Shown one piece after another: positions 59,524-64,000 of a stretch of 64,000 bases of DNA (position 1 is the first letter of the stretch; each line of letters begins with the position of its first letter). The notes beneath the pieces are model-generated. The model saw nothing but the letters and a program-made list of their open reading frames with translations, was not told where the DNA came from and did no database searches. The position numbers were made by a program, and so were the translations under genes. The DNA comes from JAKFWI01 sp035549875 (GTDB lineage Bacteria; Pseudomonadota; Alphaproteobacteria; Caulobacterales; Aquidulcibacteraceae). The stretch covers positions 1 to 64,000 of the forward strand of contig DASZPV010000008.1 in NCBI GenBank assembly GCA_035549875.1. Reading direction: 5' to 3'.

Positions 59524-60974
59524 GTTACGCTCCTGAGCGATTCGCGAAGGTCGGCGTATAGCCGGCGAAAACGGGGCTGGCGCGCGGCGAAAGCGTCGCG
59601 CAAATCGGCGTCGGGTTCTTGCACGCCGGCGACGGGCTGGGCCGCGCAGACGGTTTTGAAGTCTTCCTGCTGCACCGCCAGGCGCGCCAGGCGCGCTGCG
59701 CCGAAGGCAGGGCCGACATCGGCATTGTCGCTCGACAGCAAGGGCCGATTTAGCGCGGCGGAAATCAGGCGCGTCCAGAACTTCGATCGCGAGCCGCCGC
59801 CGGCCATGCGAATGGCCCCGATGTTCGATCCGGCCTCGGTCAGCACATCCAGGCCGTCTCGCAACGCCATGGCCACGCCTTCGAGTACGGCGCGCGCGAT
59901 CGCGGCGCGGTCGCTCGATGCGCTCATCCCGAACAACACGCCCTTGGCGAAGGGGTCTGCGTGGGGCGTGCGCTCGCCGCTGAGGTAGGGAAGGAAAATG
60001 ACGCCGCCGGAATCGGCCGCGCTTTCCGCTGCCTGCAATAGCGCCGCGACATCGTTAAAGCCTAGCAACGCCGCGGCCCAATCGAGGCAGGACGCGGCGC
60101 TCAGCATCACGGACATCTGGTGCCAGCGTTCCGGCAAAGCATGCGCAAACGCGTGCACGGCGGCATTCGGATTTGGGCGAAAGCGATCCGTCGCCACGAA
60201 CAACACGCCCGACGTACCAAGCGAAAGAAAAGCGTCGTTGGCCTCGATCACGCCCAGCCCGATAGCGGCAGCCGCATTGTCGCCGGCGCCGGCGGCGATC
60301 GGCGCGCGCTTCATGCCCCAGCGCGCGGCGATATCGGCGCGTAAGACGCCGGTAGGGGCGGGGCCCTCGCAGAGGCGCGGCATGGCGCGCTCGTCCAGGC
60401 CGCTGGCGGCCAGCATCGGCGCCGACCAGCGCCGCGCGCCCACATCCAGCCAGAGCGTGCCGCTGGCGTCGGACATGTCGGTGGCCTTGTCGCCGCTCAT
60501 CCGCAGGCGGACATAATCCTTCGGCAAAAGCACGGTGCGCACGCGCGCGAATACGTCCGGTTCGTGCGCGCGCAGCCACAGCAGCTTGGGCGCGGTGAAG
60601 CCGGCCATGGCGGGGTTGCCGGTGATGGCGCGCGTTCGGGGTTCGGCCACTTCAAGCGCGGCGCATTCAACGGCGGCGCGGCCGTCATTCCACAAGATCG
60701 CCGGGCGCAGCACGCGGTCTTCGCCGTCCAGCAGCGTGGCGCCGTGCATCTGGCCGGCGAGACCGACGCCGCGCACCTGCGCGCGCAAAGCGGGATCAAG
60801 CGCCATCACCGCCGCGTCGGTCGCGCGCCACCAATCTTCCGGGTCTTGCTCCGACCAAAGCGGGCGGGGGCGCGACACGCTGAGCGGGCTGGCGCTCTGC
60901 GCCGCGACGCGGCCGGCCTCGTCGGCAGCGACCGCCTTCACGGCGGACGTGCCGATATCGACACCGAGAAACAT
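59520..60974 (-). CDS. xylB: Xylulokinase
   Basis: A 484-residue FGGY-family kinase that phosphorylates D-xylulose. The phosphate-binding loop is MFLGVDIGTSAVKAVA at the N-terminus; the substrate region reads GLAGQMHGATLLD and ATDMSDASGTLWLDVG; the ATP site is LSLGTSGVLFVATD, with IRMAGGGSRSKFWTRLISAAL near the C-terminus. The start at 60974 (MFLGVD) overlaps the transporter stop; a longer frame adds eight residues inside that gene. It lies between the porter and xylA in one operon. Confidence 0.94.
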   Translation of the reverse strand: MFLGVDIGTSAVKAVAADEAGRVAAQSASPLSVSRPRPLWSEQDPEDWWRATDAAVMALDPALRAQVRGVGLAGQMHGATLLDGEDRVLRPAILWNDGRAAVECAALEVAEPRTRAITGNPAMAGFTAPKLLWLRAHEPDVFARVRTVLLPKDYVRLRMSGDKATDMSDASGTLWLDVGARRWSAPMLAASGLDERAMPRLCEGPAPTGVLRADIAARWGMKRAPIAAGAGDNAAAAIGLGVIEANDAFLSLGTSGVLFVATDRFRPNPNAAVHAFAHALPERWHQMSVMLSAASCLDWAAALLGFNDVAALLQAAESAADSGGVIFLPYLSGERTPHADPFAKGVLFGMSASSDRAAIARAVLEGVAMALRDGLDVLTEAGSNIGAIRMAGGGSRSKFWTRLISAALNRPLLSSDNADVGPAFGAARLARLAVQQEDFKTVCAAQPVAGVQEPDADLRDAFAARQPRFRRLYADLRESLRSVT

Positions 60975-62401
60975 CAGACCTTCCGCGCCCCTTTCCACAA
61001 GAGGCCCATCTCTTCGAGCTTATGGCCCTTCGTTTCGGGCAACATCCGCCAGACGAACAGCGCCGCCAGCAGGCTCATGATTCCGTAGAGCCAATAGGCA
61101 AAGCCGTGATTGAAATGGGCGGTCAGCCACGGGTCGCCGTTCAATACCTTGAATGAGGTCGAGACGGCGAAATTTGAAATCCACTGCGCTGTCACGGCGA
61201 TGGCCATCGCTTGGCCCTTGATGGAGTTCGGAAAGATTTCCGCCAGCAGGATCCAGACGACCGGCCCCCAAGACAACGCAAAGCCCGCGATATAGGCGGT
61301 CATCGCTATGAGCGCGCCGATTCCCGTCTGGCGCCAGTAAAAAAAGGCGCCCAGGGCCAGCATCGACGCCGCCATAACCAGCGCGCCCGTAATCATCAAT
61401 GGTTTGCGGCCCCAGCGATCAACCGTGACCATGGCAATCAGCGTGAAGGTGAAATTGGCGGCGCCGACGATGATCGTCTGCAGCATCGCCGTATCGGTGT
61501 TCGCGCCCACGTTCTTGAAGATTTCCGGCGCGTAGTACAGCACCGCATTGATGCCGACGAATTGCTGAAACACCGATAGCATCACGCCGACGATGATGAG
61601 GGGGACCCCGTAGGTGAACAGCGGTTGGCGCGGCTCGATAAGGCTCTCGCGAATTTCCTCGATCAGTCTCGGCCGGTTGATGCCCAGCTTATCAAGCACG
61701 GCCGTCGCCTCCGCCGCGTCGCCGTGTTGAACCAGCCAGCGCGGGCTTTCCGGGACAAGAAACAAGAGGCCGAAGAACGCCGCCGCTGGAATGGCGCCCG
61801 AAGCGAACATGAAGCGCCAGCCGGTTGAGATCAGCCACGCTTCGTCGCCCTGACGCGCGATCGCCCAGTTGACGAAATAGATGATCAGCATGCCGCCGAT
61901 GATGGCGATCTGCTGCCACGCAACCAGCCGGCCGCGTTGCGCGGCCGGCGCGATCTCGGCGATATAAAGCGGCGAGATCATCGAGGCGATGCCGACGCCG
62001 ACGCCGCCCAAAATCCGATAGATCGCAAAGGGCGTCAGCGCATCAACGCCCATGCCCCCGATCGGGCCCAAGCCAAGTTCAGGCAGCGCCGCGCCCAGCG
62101 CCGACACGAAGAACAAGACTGCCGCGATCAACAGGGAAGGGCGGCGCCCAAATCGAGTAGCCAGCGCGCCCGCGATGGCGGCGCCGAGCACCGTGCCGAT
62201 GAGGGCGCTGGAAATCGTAAAGCCTGACAGCGCGTCGGCCGCGTTCGCCGGGAGCCCGCGCGGTGCGATGAAATTGGCGTCGATCGCCGAAATCGCGCCG
62301 GAGATCACCGCCGTATCGTAGCCGAAAAGCAGGCCGCCGAGCGTAGCCGTAAGAACGGCGAAGCCGATCGCCGGCCGCTGCGCCGTGGTTTGCGCTTCCA
62401 T
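60974..62401 (-). CDS. Sugar porter MFS transporter (XylE-like)
   Basis: A 475-residue transporter of the sugar porter family, probably a xylose:proton symporter. Diagnostic motifs are GFAVLTATLGGLLFGYDTAVISGA at the N-terminus, GALATRFGRRPSLL between spans two and three, RILGGVGVGIASMISPLYIAEIAP, PESPRWLVQHG before the central loop, QQFVGINAVLYYAPEIF and the C-terminal LPETKGHKLEEM. Twelve spans are visible. It heads the xylose operon, which has no adjacent regulator gene. Confidence 0.92.
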   Translation of the reverse strand: MEAQTTAQRPAIGFAVLTATLGGLLFGYDTAVISGAISAIDANFIAPRGLPANAADALSGFTISSALIGTVLGAAIAGALATRFGRRPSLLIAAVLFFVSALGAALPELGLGPIGGMGVDALTPFAIYRILGGVGVGIASMISPLYIAEIAPAAQRGRLVAWQQIAIIGGMLIIYFVNWAIARQGDEAWLISTGWRFMFASGAIPAAAFFGLLFLVPESPRWLVQHGDAAEATAVLDKLGINRPRLIEEIRESLIEPRQPLFTYGVPLIIVGVMLSVFQQFVGINAVLYYAPEIFKNVGANTDTAMLQTIIVGAANFTFTLIAMVTVDRWGRKPLMITGALVMAASMLALGAFFYWRQTGIGALIAMTAYIAGFALSWGPVVWILLAEIFPNSIKGQAMAIAVTAQWISNFAVSTSFKVLNGDPWLTAHFNHGFAYWLYGIMSLLAALFVWRMLPETKGHKLEEMGLLWKGARKV

Positions 62402-62420
62402 GCCAACCTCCCCGCGCGTC

Positions 62421-62441
62421 TACCTATTTCTGTATAAGGTA
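62421..62441. promoter_or_regulatory. Possible operator in the porter/MFS divergent gap
   Basis: TACCT (62421) and AGGTA (62437) form short inverted arms 11 bases apart in an AT-rich patch, 20-40 bases before the porter start. It could be a binding site for a sugar regulator encoded elsewhere. The arms are short and chance is possible. The remainder of 62402-62593 shows no gene. Confidence 0.3.
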
Positions 62442-62593
62442 TGTTAGCGCCACATGCGTATTTGACCGCTCAACCCGGTGCTGGCAAACATTTTCTTATG
62501 GCGCTCGGGCTTTCGACGATACATCGATCGCACGCACGTTCTGGCCGCGGCGCACGGCGCGTAAAACATATCGAAAAAGGGCGCGGGGGGAGC

Positions 62594-63889
62594 ATGGCCG
62601 TTTCGGAACGCGGCGTCGTCAGAAAACTCACGTGGCGGCTCATACCGATTCTGATCGCGGCGTACTTTATCGCAATCGTCGATCGCTCGAATATTGGCGT
62701 GGCCGCGCTTACGATGAACCAAGACCTTGGCCTGTCGGCTACCGCGTTCGGATTTGCGGCGGGGGTCTTTTTCGTGTCCTACGTGCTCCTGGAACTTCCG
62801 TCGAATCTCGCGCTGGCGCGGTTTGGCGCGCGCCTGTGGATCGCGCGAATCATGGCGACGTGGGGACTGATATCGTCCGCTCACGCTTTCGCATGGGACG
62901 CCGGCAGTCTCTATACGCTTCGCGCGCTGCTCGGCGCGGCCGAGGCGGGACTTTTCCCTGGCGTTATTTTCTACCTCACGCTCTGGTTTCCCGCGGCGTA
63001 TCGGGGCCGTATCGTCAGCGCCTTTATGATCGGCATTCCGATCGCGTTGGTTATCGGCACGCCGATCTCGGCGCTGCTGTTGCAACTTGAAGGAACGCTC
63101 GGTTTGCGCGGCTGGCAATGGATGTACCTTTTGGAAGGGCTGCCCGCGATGATCTTGGCTGCGTTTATCCCGTTCATCTTGCCCAGTAGTCCTCAGGAGG
63201 CAAAATTCCTCAGCCCGCAGGAACGCGATTGGCTGATTCAGCGGCTCGACCAGGAAAAAACCCGGCGCGCCGATTCCGCCGGTCACCGTGCGTCCGTGTT
63301 CAAAGCGCTGTTCAGCCCTCAAGTTCTGCTGTTTTGCATGATGTACTACGGCCTCACCAATCTGAACGGCGCCATCAGCACGTTTCTTCCCCAAATCCTG
63401 AAGGAGTTCGGCTTCGCGGCTTTGCAGACCGGCTTGCTGGCGACGATCCCTTATGCGTTCGGCGCCATAGGCATGGTTGGTCTCGGCTATCTGGCCGATC
63501 GTCCGGGCAAACGCGTGCTGGCTAATTATGCGGCCTTGGCGATAGCCATCGCAGGTCTTCTTGCCGCCGCCGCAACCAACAATTCGAGTCTGAAATTGGC
63601 GGCGCTTAGCCTGGCTGCGATCGGGGCTTTCGGCGCCATGCCGGTATTCTGGGGCCTGCCCACATCGGTCCTCGGCGCGGCTACGGCCGCCGCCGCCATT
63701 GCGCTCATTAACGCGCTCGGCAATCTGTCCAGCGTCGTCAACCCATGGGTCATAGGCATTTTGCGCGACGCGACGGGCGATTATAACGGCGGCCTTCACT
63801 GGTTGGCCGCCATGGCCGTCATGTCCATGATCGTGCTCACCATCATCGTCCGCCGGCATGGCGGGCATTTCTCCGACGCCGCCGATTGA
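62594..63889 (+). CDS. MFS transporter, anion:cation symporter (ACS) family
   Basis: A 431-residue transporter like the hexuronate, galactonate and phthalate permeases. The N-terminus RKLTWRLIPILIAAYFIAIVDRSNIGVAALTMN is the family hallmark, with FVSYVLLELPSNLALARFGAR, RALLGAAEAGLFPGVIFYLT and LPSSPQEAKFLSPQERDWL in the central loop. Twelve spans are visible. I start it at the ATG at 62594, after GGGGGGAG; an earlier frame to 62441 has no family support. The gene that follows encodes an enolase-superfamily enzyme, so an aldonate or other sugar acid is the likely cargo. Confidence 0.9.
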   Translation: MAVSERGVVRKLTWRLIPILIAAYFIAIVDRSNIGVAALTMNQDLGLSATAFGFAAGVFFVSYVLLELPSNLALARFGARLWIARIMATWGLISSAHAFAWDAGSLYTLRALLGAAEAGLFPGVIFYLTLWFPAAYRGRIVSAFMIGIPIALVIGTPISALLLQLEGTLGLRGWQWMYLLEGLPAMILAAFIPFILPSSPQEAKFLSPQERDWLIQRLDQEKTRRADSAGHRASVFKALFSPQVLLFCMMYYGLTNLNGAISTFLPQILKEFGFAALQTGLLATIPYAFGAIGMVGLGYLADRPGKRVLANYAALAIAIAGLLAAAATNNSSLKLAALSLAAIGAFGAMPVFWGLPTSVLGAATAAAAIALINALGNLSSVVNPWVIGILRDATGDYNGGLHWLAAMAVMSMIVLTIIVRRHGGHFSDAAD

Positions 63890-63897
63890 GCTTGCGA

Positions 63898-64000
63898 TGC
63901 TGATCACCGAAATTCGTTTGCGCCAATTACGCGGCACACTGCCGACCCATGGCGATCTCTGGGAAGAGCGCCTTGTGCGGCCGGTCGATGTCTATCCCGA
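63898..64000 (+). CDS. Enolase-superfamily (mandelate racemase/MLE-like) enzyme, N-terminal fragment
   Basis: Only the first 34 codons are inside the window. The sequence MLITEIRLRQLRGTLPTHGD continues with LWEERLVRPVDVYP, which I recognise as the start of cytoplasmic mandelate racemase/MLE-family sugar-acid dehydratase-like proteins. It begins eight bases after the MFS transporter stop, so the two are probably one operon. The catalytic residues lie beyond the edge. Confidence 0.7.

Noticed and set aside
62444..63937. 497-residue minus-strand open frame opposite the ACS transporter
   Set aside because: Shadow of a membrane protein, highly charged, without a recognisable domain.

Overview
The window is a GC-rich stretch of bacterial chromosome, dense with genes and organised in tightly coupled operons. 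It has many ATGA/TGATG overlaps, a TonB-dependent receptor, Tat-type and lipoprotein signal peptides, and an aerobic box-type benzoyl-CoA pathway. Together these fit an aerobic alphaproteobacterium with versatile catabolism. The order or genus cannot be fixed from the sequence alone. No rRNA, tRNA, CRISPR array or insertion sequence was recognised.

Layout. (1) 1-4978, minus strand: one end of a type IV secretion operon, virB1-B2-B3-B4-B6-B8, with virB8 cut by the window edge and no virB5 between B4 and B6. (2) 5179-15566: accessory envelope and periplasm genes. These are an FGE-like protein without the catalytic cysteines, a probably Tat-exported enolase-superfamily enzyme, an orphan NMT1-type binding protein, a TonB-dependent receptor, a CPA2 antiporter, an OmpA-like protein and a cytochrome-c-peroxidase-like protein with an unusual CX3CH motif. 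(3) 15983-20476: a four-gene operon of CoA-transferase, two 2-hydroxyacyl-CoA dehydratase-like subunits and PurU. It looks like fldABC, but the dehydratase-like proteins lack the expected iron-sulfur cysteines and no activator gene is present. This is the strongest candidate for an undescribed system.

(4) 20473-34626: a complete-looking aerobic benzoate island around the regulator BoxR. The divergent arms carry flavodoxin, DUF4863-like protein, PaaG-like isomerase, BoxD dehydrogenase and an aldo/keto reductase on one side. The other side carries boxR, boxC, boxB, benzoate-CoA ligase, a hydrolase, thiolase, 3-hydroxyacyl-CoA dehydrogenase and enoyl-CoA hydratase. The usual reductase gene boxA is not in the window. 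Three near-identical AT-rich palindromes flank boxR and are probable BoxR operators. (5) 34769-38611: an unrecognised module of a TPR lipoprotein, two single-span membrane proteins and a TerB-like protein. (6) 38646-43163: a TauE/SafE permease, then a TetR-HlyD-ABC ATPase-ABC permease export operon.

(7) 43417-58152: an HMG-CoA-lyase-like enzyme and a MAPEG protein, followed by a large polyamine island. It holds two class-III aminotransferases, a PuuC-type aldehyde dehydrogenase, two PuuA-type ligases, a PotFHIG-like ABC importer, PuuD and PuuB. Imported putrescine or related amines could be broken down by the gamma-glutamyl route, by direct transamination, or both. (8) 58207-64000: a xylose operon (sugar porter, xylulokinase, xylose isomerase), and divergently an ACS-family MFS transporter followed by the start of another enolase-superfamily gene, probably for a sugar acid.
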